Shown here in pieces: positions 1 to 9,815 of a stretch of 64,000 nucleotides of DNA. The translations under genes and the position numbers were made by a program. The DNA lies in assembly GCA_947175545.1 (NCBI GenBank), contig CAMWNI010000001.1:186001-250000 (forward strand), written 5' to 3'. This stretch comes from an uncultured Porphyromonadaceae bacterium (GTDB lineage: Bacteria > Bacteroidota > Bacteroidia > Bacteroidales > Muribaculaceae). The notes under the pieces were generated by a model. It did not search any database and was not told where the DNA came from. It worked only from the letters and a program-made list of their open reading frames with translations. Position 1 is the stretch's first letter, and each line of letters begins with the position of its first letter.

Positions 1-1478
1 AACCCGGACTCTACAAAGAATACCTCCTGCCCGAACCGATTGAAATCACCGAAGAGACAGAGCCTGTCTGGTTTGGCCTGACCGCAGTCTGCAACCCGAA
101 CGAGGCCGACGTTCTGATGTTCGACAGCTGGAGCCACGACCTGTCAATTCCGGGCGGAATGGTCGGCGCTGCCAATAAAGACGGCGAACCCGTTATCTGG
201 ACAAACCAAACCCAGCAGTTCGGATTCGGATGTGTACGCGTCAAAATTGAAGGCAAAAACTTCCCGGCCGACGAAGTCTCGATGCTTGACTGCCTGATAC
301 CGGACGTTGTCACGACCGGCACGCAGGAACCTATTGTATTCTACGCGCGCAACGAAGCGGGCAATGACATCAACTCGCTGACCGTCGCCTATCGCGTCGG
401 CAATGCCGAAGAGCAGACCCGCACCTTCGAATTAGCCAACCCTCTGATCTATAACGACTACGTGGCCCTGCAACTCAACCTTGACATGCCTGACGAACCC
501 GCCAACGACCTTCTGCTCAGCCTCGACATCAAGGAGGTCAACGGAGTTGAAAACTCAGCCAAGCCGGCAGACCGTTCAGCCTCGGCCTACTGTCTGGCTA
601 TGAACGCCGGCTCCGGATATCCCCGCAACATGGTCGCAGAAATCGCAACCGGAACCTGGTGTGGATACTGCCCGATGGGATTTGTCGGAGTCAGCAAAAT
701 GATGGCCGACCACCCCGACGGGACCTTTATACCCATCGCCGTCCACGTCAACGACCAGATGACAACGGCCTCATACAATCTCTTCCAGACCAACTTCACC
801 GGCTCAAACGCCCCGGTTCTCGTCGTCAACCGAAACACCGCTCGTTACGGAATGAGGAACCCGACCTACGAACTCATGAGCCAGATGTATCCCACCGTAC
901 GTGCCACTCCCGCCATGGCCCAACTCTCGGTCGACGCCATTGAGATTGACGCCCCCGGCAAAAAAATCAACGTTGAAGCCTCGGCCGAATTCGCCTTCGA
1001 CTTCGCCGACGGCAACTATGCACTGTCATTTGTCCTGACCGAAGACAACGTAGGCCCCTACTATCAGAACAACAACTACTGCCAGGAAGGCGCCCCGGAG
1101 ATGGAAGAATGGAACACTCTGCCTCAAGAGGCTAACGTGATGTTCAACGCCGTTGCCCGCCAGATCAACCTCTTCAACGGAATCAACGGCACCATCCCCG
1201 CCGAGGTCAAAGCCGGCGAAATTTATCGCGCCTCAGCCTCCCTGCGCACGAATACCGTCAGCAACCCGCAGAACTGCAACATCATCGTCATGCTCGTCAA
1301 CCGTACGACAGGACGAATCGAAAACGCCGTGACCAAATCGGTTGCCGAACTCCCCATTCATGAAGTAGCCGCCCCGGCCGCCGACGCAGCCATCTACGAC
1401 CTCCAGGGCCGAAAGATTCTCAAACCCGTCGCCGGACGTCTCTACATCTCCGACGGAAAGAAATTCATCGCAGAATAA
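1..1478 (+). CDS. Omp28-like T9SS cargo protein (5' partial)
   Basis: The reading frame is open to the window edge, so the N-terminus and any signal peptide are missing; the first in-frame ATG (117) is internal. The middle holds a thioredoxin-like stretch with the motif TGTWCGYCPMG, as in Omp28-related Bacteroidetes outer-membrane proteins, where a CxxC lies in an E-x-x-TG-x-WC context. The last 30 residues (IYDLQGRKI, then GRLYI and GKK) form a short type A T9SS sorting tail. The protein is therefore probably exported by Sec, then moved to the surface by the T9SS encoded just downstream. The redox role of the CxxC is inferred. A 44-bp gap separates it from asd. Confidence 0.72.
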   Translation, partial: PGLYKEYLLPEPIEITEETEPVWFGLTAVCNPNEADVLMFDSWSHDLSIPGGMVGAANKDGEPVIWTNQTQQFGFGCVRVKIEGKNFPADEVSMLDCLIPDVVTTGTQEPIVFYARNEAGNDINSLTVAYRVGNAEEQTRTFELANPLIYNDYVALQLNLDMPDEPANDLLLSLDIKEVNGVENSAKPADRSASAYCLAMNAGSGYPRNMVAEIATGTWCGYCPMGFVGVSKMMADHPDGTFIPIAVHVNDQMTTASYNLFQTNFTGSNAPVLVVNRNTARYGMRNPTYELMSQMYPTVRATPAMAQLSVDAIEIDAPGKKINVEASAEFAFDFADGNYALSFVLTEDNVGPYYQNNNYCQEGAPEMEEWNTLPQEANVMFNAVARQINLFNGINGTIPAEVKAGEIYRASASLRTNTVSNPQNCNIIVMLVNRTTGRIENAVTKSVAELPIHEVAAPAADAAIYDLQGRKILKPVAGRLYISDGKKFIAE

Positions 1479-1522
1479 ACTACATACAATTAACCACTTC
1501 CAGACCTAAAAAATAATTAGCA

Positions 1523-2533
1523 ATGAACATCGCAATAGTCGGCGCTTCCGGCGCCGTCGGCCAGGAATTCCTCCGCGTTCTTGCCGAACAGAACTTCCCG
1601 ATTGACGAACTCCGCCTCTTTGGATCAAAGCGCTCCGCAGGACGTACTTACACCTTCTGCGGCAAAGAATACACCGTCAAGGAACTGACTGCAAACCCCG
1701 ACGACTTCAAGGGCATCGACATCGCCTTCACCTCGGCCGGAGCCGGCATCAGCCGCGAATTTGCCCCGGTGATTACAGCTCATGGCGCCCTGATGATTGA
1801 CAACTCATCAGCCTTCCGCATGGACCCTGACGTTCCCCTGGTTGTTCCCGAAGTCAACGGCGAAGACGCCTTCAACACCCCGCGAAACATCATTGCCAAC
1901 CCGAACTGCACCACGATTCAGATGGTTGTGGCCCTCAAGCCAATCAACGACATCTCGCCGATTCGACGCGTACACGTCGCTTCTTATCAGGCTGCTTCCG
2001 GCGCCGGAGCCTCAGCCATGGACGAACTCGTTGCTCAATATGAATCCCTGACACGCGGCGAGGAGCCGAAAGTTGAAAAATTTGCCTTCCAGCTTGCCTA
2101 CAACGTAATTCCTCACATCGACGTCTTCACCGACAACGGATACACGAAGGAAGAAATGAAAATGTACAACGAGACCAAGAAAATCATGCATGCTCCCGGT
2201 CTCGACGTCTCGGCAACCTGCGTCCGCGTCCCCGTCATGCGCGCCCACTCCGAAGCAATCTGGGTTGAAACCGAACAGCCCATAAGCGTCGAAACAGCGC
2301 GCCAGGCCTTTGCCGCCGCTCCCGGCCTCATACTGATGGACAATCCCGCCGAAAAAGAATATCCGATGCCCCTTTTCATTGCCGGCAAGGACCCCGTCTA
2401 CGTCGGCCGTGTGCGCAAAGACCTTGCAAACCCTTGCGGACTTAACTTCTGGGTTGTCGGCGACCAAATCAAAAAAGGCGCCGCACTCAACGCCGTCCAG
2501 ATAGCCCAGTACATCCTCGCCAACCGCAAATAA
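1523..2533 (+). CDS. asd: Aspartate-semialdehyde dehydrogenase
   Basis: Converts aspartyl-4-phosphate and NADPH to aspartate-semialdehyde, the branch point to lysine/diaminopimelate, threonine and methionine; cytoplasmic. The N-terminus carries the Rossmann motif GASGAVG (residues 7-13). The catalytic cysteine is in NPNCTT (Cys129). The substrate-binding segment SYQAASGAG and a C-terminal stretch with RVRKD and [14 protein letters not shown] are also typical. Length (336 aa) matches the family. The ATG follows an AT-rich gap directly. Start and assignment are secure. Confidence 0.96.
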   Translation: MNIAIVGASGAVGQEFLRVLAEQNFPIDELRLFGSKRSAGRTYTFCGKEYTVKELTANPDDFKGIDIAFTSAGAGISREFAPVITAHGALMIDNSSAFRMDPDVPLVVPEVNGEDAFNTPRNIIANPNCTTIQMVVALKPINDISPIRRVHVASYQAASGAGASAMDELVAQYESLTRGEEPKVEKFAFQLAYNVIPHIDVFTDNGYTKEEMKMYNETKKIMHAPGLDVSATCVRVPVMRAHSEAIWVETEQPISVETARQAFAAAPGLILMDNPAEKEYPMPLFIAGKDPVYVGRVRKDLANPCGLNFWVVGDQIKKGAALNAVQIAQYILANRK

Positions 2534-2567
2534 GCATTTCCCCGACCACCTTTCCACGCGAAAAACG

Positions 2568-3923
2568 GTGAAAGCAACGGGCAAATCCCGACTGACCCAA
2601 GACCAACTGCTGCGACAGAGACTTCTGCCGCAGCAGATGCGCTTTGCGGCAATGCTTGAGCAGACCGACGACGAAATAGCCGACGAAATCGAACTCGAAC
2701 TCAGCGAGAATCCTGCCCTCGAAAAAGTAGACGAACCGGACAACGAACCACGCTACTACACCCCCCGCGCCGCCGCAGCCGACGAAGATGAACGGCGCCA
2801 GCAAATTCGCGAATATGACGACACTCTGGCCGAACACCTCAGCAACCAGCTCAGCGAAATTGCCGACATTGATCCGGCCCTGCGCCGCATTGCCGAATAC
2901 ATGATCGGAGCCATTGACCCCAACGGCTACATGACGCGCACACTCCCTCAGATCAGCGAAGACATCTCAATGGCGACAGAGCGACGCTTCATCCCGACAA
3001 TCGAACAGGTCCGTGCCGCCGCCGAAATCCTCCGCTCTCTCGACCCCGCCGGAGTCGGAGCGCAAGACCTGCGTGACTGCCTCCTGCTCCAGCTTCGCCG
3101 CCTGCCCGCCGACAAGCCCTTTATCAAAGAAGCAATCGAGATTGTGCGCCACTGGTTTGACATCTTCGCCAACCGCAACTTTCGCCGCCTCAGCGAAGAA
3201 ACCGGCATCAGCGAGCAAGACCTGCGCGGAGCCAACGCCCTGATCTCAACCCTCAACCCCAAACCCGGCAGCGAATTCTCGGCCGACCCTGCGCGCTCAG
3301 TCGCCGAATCGGCCGTAACCCCTGACTTCATTGTCGAAACCGACGGCGAAACCCTCACCGTCAGCATGCCCAACACCCTTCCTGAACTCCAGATCGAACA
3401 GAGCTTCCGCGCAGACTCCGGCGAAGGCGATGCCGGCGAATTCATCCGCACACGCCGCTCTCAGGCCCTCACCTTCATCGACCTGCTCCGCCGCCGACGC
3501 GAGGCCCTGATGAAAATCGGACGTGCCATCGTCACCCTCCAGGCCCCCTTCTTCCTCAACGGCGACAACGAGTCGCTGCTGCGCCCGATGGTGCTTCGCC
3601 AGGTTGCCGACCGCACCGGAGTTGACCTTACGGCCGTCAGCCGCGCAATCAACGGCAAATGGCTCGCAACCGAATGGGGCGTATATCCCCTGAAATCATT
3701 CTTCACCCATCGCGGCAACGGCGACAACGTCGACCTCTCGACCCCGGCAATCCTCGCCGCCATGCGCGAAATCCTCGCCGAAGAACTGCCCGACTCTCCC
3801 CTCAGCGACGAAGCCATAGCAGCCGCCCTTGCCTTACGCGGACTCAAAGTGGCCCGACGCACCGTCGCCAAATATCGTGACCGCCTCGGCATCCTCCCGG
3901 CCCGACTCCGCAAAAAAGCCTGA
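2568..3923 (+). CDS. rpoN: RNA polymerase sigma-54 factor RpoN
   Basis: Alternative sigma factor that depends on AAA+ activators; such an activator is encoded at 22546-23775. Region I is seen at residues 7-50 (a Q/L-rich stretch ending ELSENPALE). The core-binding region follows, then a DNA-binding region, and the RpoN box ARRTVAKYR lies at about residues 429-437. The start is GTG; no in-frame ATG lies near enough to keep region I. At 451 aa it is slightly shorter than many RpoN proteins (about 480), mainly in the acidic linker after region I. It lies 34 bp after asd and could be co-transcribed. Confidence 0.94.
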   Translation: MKATGKSRLTQDQLLRQRLLPQQMRFAAMLEQTDDEIADEIELELSENPALEKVDEPDNEPRYYTPRAAAADEDERRQQIREYDDTLAEHLSNQLSEIADIDPALRRIAEYMIGAIDPNGYMTRTLPQISEDISMATERRFIPTIEQVRAAAEILRSLDPAGVGAQDLRDCLLLQLRRLPADKPFIKEAIEIVRHWFDIFANRNFRRLSEETGISEQDLRGANALISTLNPKPGSEFSADPARSVAESAVTPDFIVETDGETLTVSMPNTLPELQIEQSFRADSGEGDAGEFIRTRRSQALTFIDLLRRRREALMKIGRAIVTLQAPFFLNGDNESLLRPMVLRQVADRTGVDLTAVSRAINGKWLATEWGVYPLKSFFTHRGNGDNVDLSTPAILAAMREILAEELPDSPLSDEAIAAALALRGLKVARRTVAKYRDRLGILPARLRKKA

Positions 3924-4031
3924 TTAAAGGCGGATAATACAGATTTTCCGTCACACGTTCTGTCCAAACATGATGTTTTGGCAAGATTACTTTAAAAATA
4001 AAGGCCTATTTTAAAATAATAAGGGGACAAA

Positions 4032-4766
4032 GTGCGTTATTTCCTTGTGAACGCGCGAAAAATCTTGCTTTTTATTGCCGTTTTCTTCGGAATCGGTTCG
4101 GCAGCAGCCCAGCGGCTTAACGATAAGCTGCTCAATCGTCCGTATGCCGACCTGAAGGCATGGCACCTCGGATTTTCCGTCGGAATCCACGCCCAGGACC
4201 TCAACTTCACCCACTCCGGCGTCATGACTAACGACGGCCAGACCTGGGTCATGGAACAACCGTCGTTCAGTCCCGGCTTCTGCGTCAACGGCCTGATTGA
4301 CTTCCGCCTCAACACGCACTTCAACGTGCGCCTCGCGCCAGGCATATGGTTTGGAAACAAGGTCGTTGAGATGCGCGATGTCTATTCCGACGCCCGCGAG
4401 CGCCAGAACATCAAGTCAACCCTCCTGGTGATGCCCGTCGACCTGAAGTTTTCGTCGCTCCGCTACCGCAACCTGCGCCCCTACGTTGCCGCCGGCCTGA
4501 TTCCCGCTTTCGACGTCGGCAAGCATCGCTCGTCTGATCTGCTGCAACTCAACAAGTTTGACTGCTTCCTGTCAGTCGCGCTCGGCTGCGACGTCTACTT
4601 CCCTTATTTTAAGTTCATTCCCGAAATCAAGTTCTGCTGGGGGCTGACCGACGCCCTGCGCCACAAACGCCCTGACCTGGCCGACGACCCCCTGTCGCTG
4701 CGCTATACGGACGCACTATCGAAGGTCTCGCAGAAAATGATTGTCCTTACCTTCTACTTCGAATGA
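4032..4766 (+). CDS. porT: PorT-family outer-membrane barrel protein of type IX secretion
   Basis: PorT is a small outer-membrane beta-barrel needed for assembly of the T9SS. The protein begins at GTG with a hydrophobic signal peptide ending near AAAQ (about residue 26). Short amphipathic strands follow, with the family-like segments LGFSVGIHAQDL and FNVRLAPGIWFG, and it ends in an aromatic residue pair (TFYFE). Length 244 aa fits PorT. It overlaps the following PorP/SprF gene by 4 bp (ATGA) and heads the T9SS block. Assignment rests on sequence pattern and context. Confidence 0.85.
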   Translation: MRYFLVNARKILLFIAVFFGIGSAAAQRLNDKLLNRPYADLKAWHLGFSVGIHAQDLNFTHSGVMTNDGQTWVMEQPSFSPGFCVNGLIDFRLNTHFNVRLAPGIWFGNKVVEMRDVYSDARERQNIKSTLLVMPVDLKFSSLRYRNLRPYVAAGLIPAFDVGKHRSSDLLQLNKFDCFLSVALGCDVYFPYFKFIPEIKFCWGLTDALRHKRPDLADDPLSLRYTDALSKVSQKMIVLTFYFE

Positions 4767-5746
4767 AACGCCTGCTGCCGATCCTGATGATTCTGACCTC
4801 GGTCATTGCCGCGCGCGCGGAGATGACTGACCCCTCCCTGACCCAATATTTCCAGGCTCCGTCGCTCTTCAATCCCGCCGCCGCAGGCTCCACCGACCTG
4901 CTGCGCATCCGCGCCGGAAGCCGCATGCAATGGATTGGGATCAACGGCGCTCCGCGTGACTTCATGGCAACGGCCGACATTCCCTTCAAACTCATTAACC
5001 GACGCTGGGGCGGCGGCGTTGCCATGATTCAGGAATCCATAGGCCTATATCAGACCCTGAGCCTCGGCGCGCAGCTTTCAGCCCGCCAGAAAATTGGCCG
5101 CGGCTTCCTTTCAGTCGGCATCCAGGCCGCTTATCTCAACCAGCAGTTCAAAGGCTCGAAAGTCGTCATTCCGGACGATGATGATTTCCATGAAAGCACT
5201 GACGAGGCAATCCCGACCATCGACGTCACGGGCCAGGGCTTTGACCTCGGCCTCGGCCTGACTTACACTCATCGCTGGTTTACCGTCGGGCTGGCTTGCA
5301 CCCATCTGCTCTCTCCCGAACTGAAACTCCGCCGCGAAGGCGACCAGGGATCCTCCGGCTCCGGCGACCAAGAATGGCTTTTCCGCTTTGACCGAACGCT
5401 TTATTTTACGGCCGAAAGCAATATTCCAATAAAAAATACGTTATTTGAAGTGTTGCCCTCCCTGTTGGTGCGCTCCGATTTCGCATCGTTTCAGGCCGAC
5501 GTAACCGCCCGCCTCCGCTGGAAAAAATTCCTGACCGCCGGTTTCGGCTATCGAACCGAAGACGCAGTCTGCATTCTGCTCCAAGGCGAATTCAAGGGAT
5601 TCACCCTCGGGTATTCTTATGACTACTCGCTCTCGCCAATAATGCGAGCGTCATCCGGCTCCCATGAGGTCTGGCTCGGTTACTCGCTGAAACTCAACTT
5701 CGGCGAAAAAAACCGAAACCGACACAAGAGCATACGCCTTATGTAA
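4763..5746 (+). CDS. PorP/SprF-family type IX secretion outer-membrane protein
   Basis: PorP/SprF proteins are outer-membrane barrels that anchor the GldK/GldN ring or act with particular surface adhesins. Signal peptide at residues 1-19 (ending AARAE). The N-terminal family signature is present: DPSLTQYFQAPSLFNPAAAG, followed by the RMQW segment. Later strands such as GFGYR and LGYSYDYSLS are typical of the barrel, and the protein ends in a strand that packs the C-terminus (GYSLKLNFG region). Translation is coupled to porT by a 4-bp overlap, and gldK starts 40 bp downstream, the usual order in T9SS clusters. Confidence 0.9.
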   Translation: MKRLLPILMILTSVIAARAEMTDPSLTQYFQAPSLFNPAAAGSTDLLRIRAGSRMQWIGINGAPRDFMATADIPFKLINRRWGGGVAMIQESIGLYQTLSLGAQLSARQKIGRGFLSVGIQAAYLNQQFKGSKVVIPDDDDFHESTDEAIPTIDVTGQGFDLGLGLTYTHRWFTVGLACTHLLSPELKLRREGDQGSSGSGDQEWLFRFDRTLYFTAESNIPIKNTLFEVLPSLLVRSDFASFQADVTARLRWKKFLTAGFGYRTEDAVCILLQGEFKGFTLGYSYDYSLSPIMRASSGSHEVWLGYSLKLNFGEKNRNRHKSIRLM

Positions 5747-5786
5747 TTCTTTTTTAACTGAAAAATCAGAAATTTCTTAAATAGAT

Positions 5787-7235
5787 ATGAATGTAATGAA
5801 AGTTCCTTCGGTTATGCTGCTCTGCGCCGCCGCAATCGGCTCGCTGGCTTCTTGTGCCGGCTCGGCCTCCGGCTCAGGCGGCGAAGTCACCGGAGTTGGC
5901 TCCGGAAGCTGGAGCGAGCCAACGCCTTACGGCATGGTCCTCGTTGACCGCGGTTCGATTCATGCCGGCGTTTCCAAGCCCGACTCCCTGCGCGGAATTG
6001 CCGCCGACTCCCGCGGAATCAGCGTTGAATCCTTCTGGATGGACGAAACCGAGATAACAAACAGCAAGTACAAGCAGTTCGTCTTCTGGGTACGCGACTC
6101 TATTATCCGCGAACGCCTCGCCGACCCCGCATTCGGCGGCAACGAAGAATTCCGAATTGAAGAAGACAAGGAAGGAAACCCGATCGGGCCATTCCTCAAC
6201 TGGACAAAACCGATTCCCTGGCGCAACCCCAACGAGGACGAAAAGCGTGCAATCGAAAGCGTCTACCGCACAAACCCAATTACCGGAGTCAAAGAGCTGG
6301 ACGCCGCCCAGATGAACTATCGTTACGAAACATATAACCACACTGAAGCCGCACGCCGCCGCAACCGGCTTGACCCGACCCGCCGCGAGTACAATACGGA
6401 CCGCCCCGTGCCGACAGCTGTACCCCAGATTAGCAAGGACACGGCCTATGTCAACGACGAAGGCATAATTGTCCGCGAAACTATCAATCGCGGACTCACC
6501 GGCGACTACGACTTCCTCAACACTTACATTATCAATGTCTACCCGGACACCACTGCCTGGATCAACGACTTCGACAATGCCTACAACGAACCCTACACCC
6601 GTCTATACTTCAGCAACGGACTCTATAACGACCACCCCGTTGTCGGAGTCAGCTGGGAGCAGGCAACCGCCTTCGCCAACTGGCGAACCGAATTCCTCCG
6701 ACGCTCCCTGGGCAAGGAAGGCATCTACGTCGAACCTTACCGACTCCCGACAGAGGCTGAATGGGAATACGCCGCCCGCTCCGGCGAGGATGAAAACATC
6801 TATCCCTGGCAAGGCGATCTCCCGATTCAGGAAGACAAAGGTTGTTTCTACGCAAACTTCAAGCCTGCCGACGGCAACTACATGCGTGACGGCCACCTGA
6901 TCACGTCAAAAGTCGGAACATACTCCCCCAACGACTTTGGACTCTACGACATGGCCGGCAACGTCAGCGAATGGACATCGACTGCCTTCACCGAGAGCGT
7001 CGGAAAGATTACATCTGACATCAACCCGCAGTATCGCTACGATGCCGCCAAGGAAGACCCCTACAAACTCAAACGCAAAATCGTGCGCGGAGGATCATGG
7101 AAGGACGTCGTCTCTGACATCCGCTCTGACATCCGCATGTGGGAATACCAGAACGAACAGCGCTCCTACATCGGCTTCCGCTGCGTCCGCACCCAGATTG
7201 GCATCGCAAAAGGGCAGAAATCACGTAAGAACTAA
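5787..7235 (+). CDS. gldK: GldK/PorK T9SS outer-membrane-associated lipoprotein
   Basis: Forms, with GldN, the large periplasmic ring under the outer membrane. The N-terminus is a lipoprotein signal with lipobox LASC (Cys23). The rest is a formylglycine-generating-enzyme/sulfatase-modifying fold without the oxidase function: WMDETEITNSKYKQF near residue 80, RLPTEAEWEYAAR in the middle, YDMAGNVSEWT, and a C-terminal IGFRCVR. A long insertion between the first and second parts (about residues 120-260) is usual for GldK. Followed 20 bp later by gldL. Confidence 0.95.
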   Translation: MNVMKVPSVMLLCAAAIGSLASCAGSASGSGGEVTGVGSGSWSEPTPYGMVLVDRGSIHAGVSKPDSLRGIAADSRGISVESFWMDETEITNSKYKQFVFWVRDSIIRERLADPAFGGNEEFRIEEDKEGNPIGPFLNWTKPIPWRNPNEDEKRAIESVYRTNPITGVKELDAAQMNYRYETYNHTEAARRRNRLDPTRREYNTDRPVPTAVPQISKDTAYVNDEGIIVRETINRGLTGDYDFLNTYIINVYPDTTAWINDFDNAYNEPYTRLYFSNGLYNDHPVVGVSWEQATAFANWRTEFLRRSLGKEGIYVEPYRLPTEAEWEYAARSGEDENIYPWQGDLPIQEDKGCFYANFKPADGNYMRDGHLITSKVGTYSPNDFGLYDMAGNVSEWTSTAFTESVGKITSDINPQYRYDAAKEDPYKLKRKIVRGGSWKDVVSDIRSDIRMWEYQNEQRSYIGFRCVRTQIGIAKGQKSRKN

Positions 7236-7255
7236 TCATTCTCTCAGAAAAAGCA

Positions 7256-8119
7256 ATGACTAAAATCAAAAAATATAAAAACGCCATCGCGCGCTTTCTT
7301 TCAGGCGAGAACGGACAGCGCTTCTTCAACTTTGCTTACTCCATCGGTGCTGCTATTGTGATTTGGGGCGCTTTGTTCAAGATTCTGCACCTTCCGGGCG
7401 GTAACCTGCTGCTCTGTATCGGTATGGGAACCGAAGTGCTTATGTTTATTCTGACAGCCTTCGACACTCCCGCCAAACAGTATCACTGGGAGGAAGTCTT
7501 TCCCGTCCTGGACACTCACGCTGAAGAGGACCGCCCGGACATGTCAGGCGGACACGGCGCCGGAGGCGGAATCATCATCAACGGCGGCGTGAACAGTGCC
7601 GCTCCGGTGGCCAACAACGGTCAGACCGCTGCCGCTCCGGTGGTCAACAACGCTCCGACGGCTTTCGACTCCTTCAGCCCTGAAGCCGCCGAAGCCACTA
7701 ACACTTATGTGGCACAGATTGCCGCACTCTCTGACCAGATGACGCAGCTCCGCCGGGCAACGGAAGAGCTAAACCAGGTCAGCAGCATCCTCCTGAACTC
7801 TTATCGCGCTATTACCGAAAACTCGGACCGCATCACAGAGTCCTCAACCGGCTATGTCGAAGAGATGACATCGCTGAACCGAAACATTGCCGGACTCAAC
7901 ACAATCTACGAAATCCAGCTCAAGAGCGTCAGCTCCCAGCTCGACTCCATCGACCGAGTTAACCGTGGAATTAAGGACATTCGCGACATGTACGAAAAAT
8001 CGGCCGAAACTTCCCAGAAATACTGCGAAGAAACCGAAAAAATGGCCCAGTACATGCAGCAGCTCAACGCCATCTACGCCAAGATGATCGAAGCCATGTC
8101 CCAACGAATCAACAATTAA
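7256..8119 (+). CDS. gldL: GldL/PorL T9SS inner-membrane motor protein
   Basis: GldL makes the pentameric stator-like motor with GldM and converts proton-motive force into rotation/energy for T9SS. Two transmembrane helices lie near residues 22-70 (around AYSIGAAIVIWGALFKILHL and the following GTEVLMFILTAF). The helices hold the Lys/His/Glu residues typical of the family. A Gly/Ala/Asn-rich linker follows, then a long coiled coil (about residues 145-285) ending KMIEAMSQRINN. Length (287 aa) is normal. A hairpin-prone 113-bp gap separates it from gldM, while other gaps in the block are about 20-40 bp. Confidence 0.94.
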   Translation: MTKIKKYKNAIARFLSGENGQRFFNFAYSIGAAIVIWGALFKILHLPGGNLLLCIGMGTEVLMFILTAFDTPAKQYHWEEVFPVLDTHAEEDRPDMSGGHGAGGGIIINGGVNSAAPVANNGQTAAAPVVNNAPTAFDSFSPEAAEATNTYVAQIAALSDQMTQLRRATEELNQVSSILLNSYRAITENSDRITESSTGYVEEMTSLNRNIAGLNTIYEIQLKSVSSQLDSIDRVNRGIKDIRDMYEKSAETSQKYCEETEKMAQYMQQLNAIYAKMIEAMSQRINN

Positions 8120-8126
8120 TCACGAC

Positions 8127-8221
8127 ATTAAAAATTACAAAATACAAAATGAGACGACTCGCCTCCTCTCCCGCTTTTGTAGTTTTTAATTCTGTATTTT
8201 GTATTCTGTATTTTTAATTTT
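8127..8221 (+). repeat. AT-rich imperfect inverted repeat between gldL and gldM
   Basis: Left arm 8127-8150 and right arm about 8197-8219 are near reverse complements (ATTAAAAATTACAAAATAC against GTATTCTGTATTTTTAAT). The right arm contains the words TTCTGTATTTT and TATTTTGTA, which also occur in gaps at 29533-29555, 38143-38167 and 60551-60598. It could fold in the mRNA and adjust gldM expression relative to gldKL, or be a small dispersed element. Function is inferred only. Confidence 0.5.
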
Positions 8222-8232
8222 CAATCTTCACA

Positions 8233-9795
8233 ATGGCAGGAAGTTCCGGACTCACTCCCCGACAAAAAATGATCAACCTCATGTACATCGTACTGACGGC
8301 TATGCTCGCGCTCAACGTCAGCTCCGATGTCCTTGATGGCTTTACGCAGGTCGACGAAGGGTTGAACCGCTCAAACTCTAACGTAGCCGGACGTAACGAC
8401 GCCCTCTTCGGACGCCTGTCCGACTTTGCCGACCAAAACCCCGAAAAAGGCAAACCATGGCTCGAACGCGCATCTGAAGTCCGCGACTTCACCGCAGCAA
8501 TCCTTGCGCGCGTCGACTCTCTCAAGCTCGCAATTGTCCGCAAAGCCGACGGAAGCGACGCAAACCCTAATGACATTCTCCATCGTGACGACCTCGAAGC
8601 CTCAGCTGCCGTCATGCTCAACCCCGCAACCCTCGAAGGTCAGAAACTCCGACTCAGCCTCGACTCTTACCGCGACTTCATCGCCGCCCAGATGCCGGAC
8701 TCAATCAAACGTCAAACCGTCACTGACGCCCTCTCGACCGCAAACCTCGACTCAAACGGCAAAAACCGGCTCCAGACATGGGAAGAAACAAACTTCGAAG
8801 CCAAACCCGTCGTAGCTGCAGTCACCCTCCTCTCAAAACTCGAAAACGACATACGTTACGCCGAAGGCGAAGCTCTGACCGCAATGCTCAACGCAGTTGA
8901 CGCCGGCGACGTCCGCGTCAACGAACTCAACGCATTCGTCATTCCCCGTTCGCGCTCCGTCATGCGCGGCGGCAAATACTCGGCCAACATCGTCCTCGCC
9001 GCCGTCGACACCACTCAGCGCCCCCAGATTTTCATCGGAGGCAAGCAGCTCCCCGAAGGCGGACTTTATGAGTTCCAGACAGGCTCGACCGGCTCGTTTG
9101 ACTATTCCGGTTATCTTGAGGTTACTCACGGCGACGGAACAACCACCCGGCACCCCTTCTCAAGCGAATACACCGTCTTTGAACCGACGGCAACCGTTTC
9201 CGCAACAATGATGAACGTCCTCTATGCCGGAATTGACAATCCACTGTCAATCTCCGTCCCCGGCGTCCACAATAACCGGATAAGCGCAACCATGTCGAAC
9301 GGAACCCTGACCCGACAGGGCGACAATTGGATTGCTCGTCCATCGGCCGTCGGACAAGAAGCCGTCATAACCGTGACCGCAAACGTCGACGGGACAAACC
9401 AGACAATGGGAACAACAACCTTCCGTACCCGCAAACTCCCTGACCCGACGCCCTTCATCGCCTATAAGGACGCACAGGGAAACCCTGACCGCTATCGTGG
9501 CGGAGGCAAAGCCCTGCCGAAGGCAACCCTGCTGGCTTCGCCCGGAATCGAGGCCGCTATTGATGACGAATTGCTTAACATCAAGTTCAACGTCATCTCG
9601 TTCCAGACCGTCGTCTTCGACCAAAGCGGCAACAACCTCATCGAGACCTCTAACGGCGCTAACTTCTCTGACGCCCAAAAGCGCCAGTTCCGCGAACTCA
9701 AGCGCGGCAAACGCTTCATCATCACCAACGTAAAAGCAACCGGCCCCGACGGCGTGACACGCACAATCTCGCCTCTCGACGTCCTCGTCAACTAA
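8233..9795 (+). CDS. gldM: GldM/PorM T9SS periplasmic shaft protein
   Basis: GldM crosses the periplasm as a dimer and links the GldL motor to the GldK/GldN ring. Residues 1-16 are cytoplasmic (GSSGLTPRQKMINLMYIVL is the family hallmark), followed by one transmembrane helix ending near LNVSSDVLDGF. A helical D1 domain covers about residues 35-220, and beta-rich D2-D4 domains continue to the end (for example RGGKYSANIVLAAVDTTQ and the final ISPLDVLVN). Length 520 aa is typical. gldN follows after 20 bp. Confidence 0.96.
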   Translation: MAGSSGLTPRQKMINLMYIVLTAMLALNVSSDVLDGFTQVDEGLNRSNSNVAGRNDALFGRLSDFADQNPEKGKPWLERASEVRDFTAAILARVDSLKLAIVRKADGSDANPNDILHRDDLEASAAVMLNPATLEGQKLRLSLDSYRDFIAAQMPDSIKRQTVTDALSTANLDSNGKNRLQTWEETNFEAKPVVAAVTLLSKLENDIRYAEGEALTAMLNAVDAGDVRVNELNAFVIPRSRSVMRGGKYSANIVLAAVDTTQRPQIFIGGKQLPEGGLYEFQTGSTGSFDYSGYLEVTHGDGTTTRHPFSSEYTVFEPTATVSATMMNVLYAGIDNPLSISVPGVHNNRISATMSNGTLTRQGDNWIARPSAVGQEAVITVTANVDGTNQTMGTTTFRTRKLPDPTPFIAYKDAQGNPDRYRGGGKALPKATLLASPGIEAAIDDELLNIKFNVISFQTVVFDQSGNNLIETSNGANFSDAQKRQFRELKRGKRFIITNVKATGPDGVTRTISPLDVLVN

Positions 9796-9815
9796 AAAAT
9801 CATATCATTAAACTA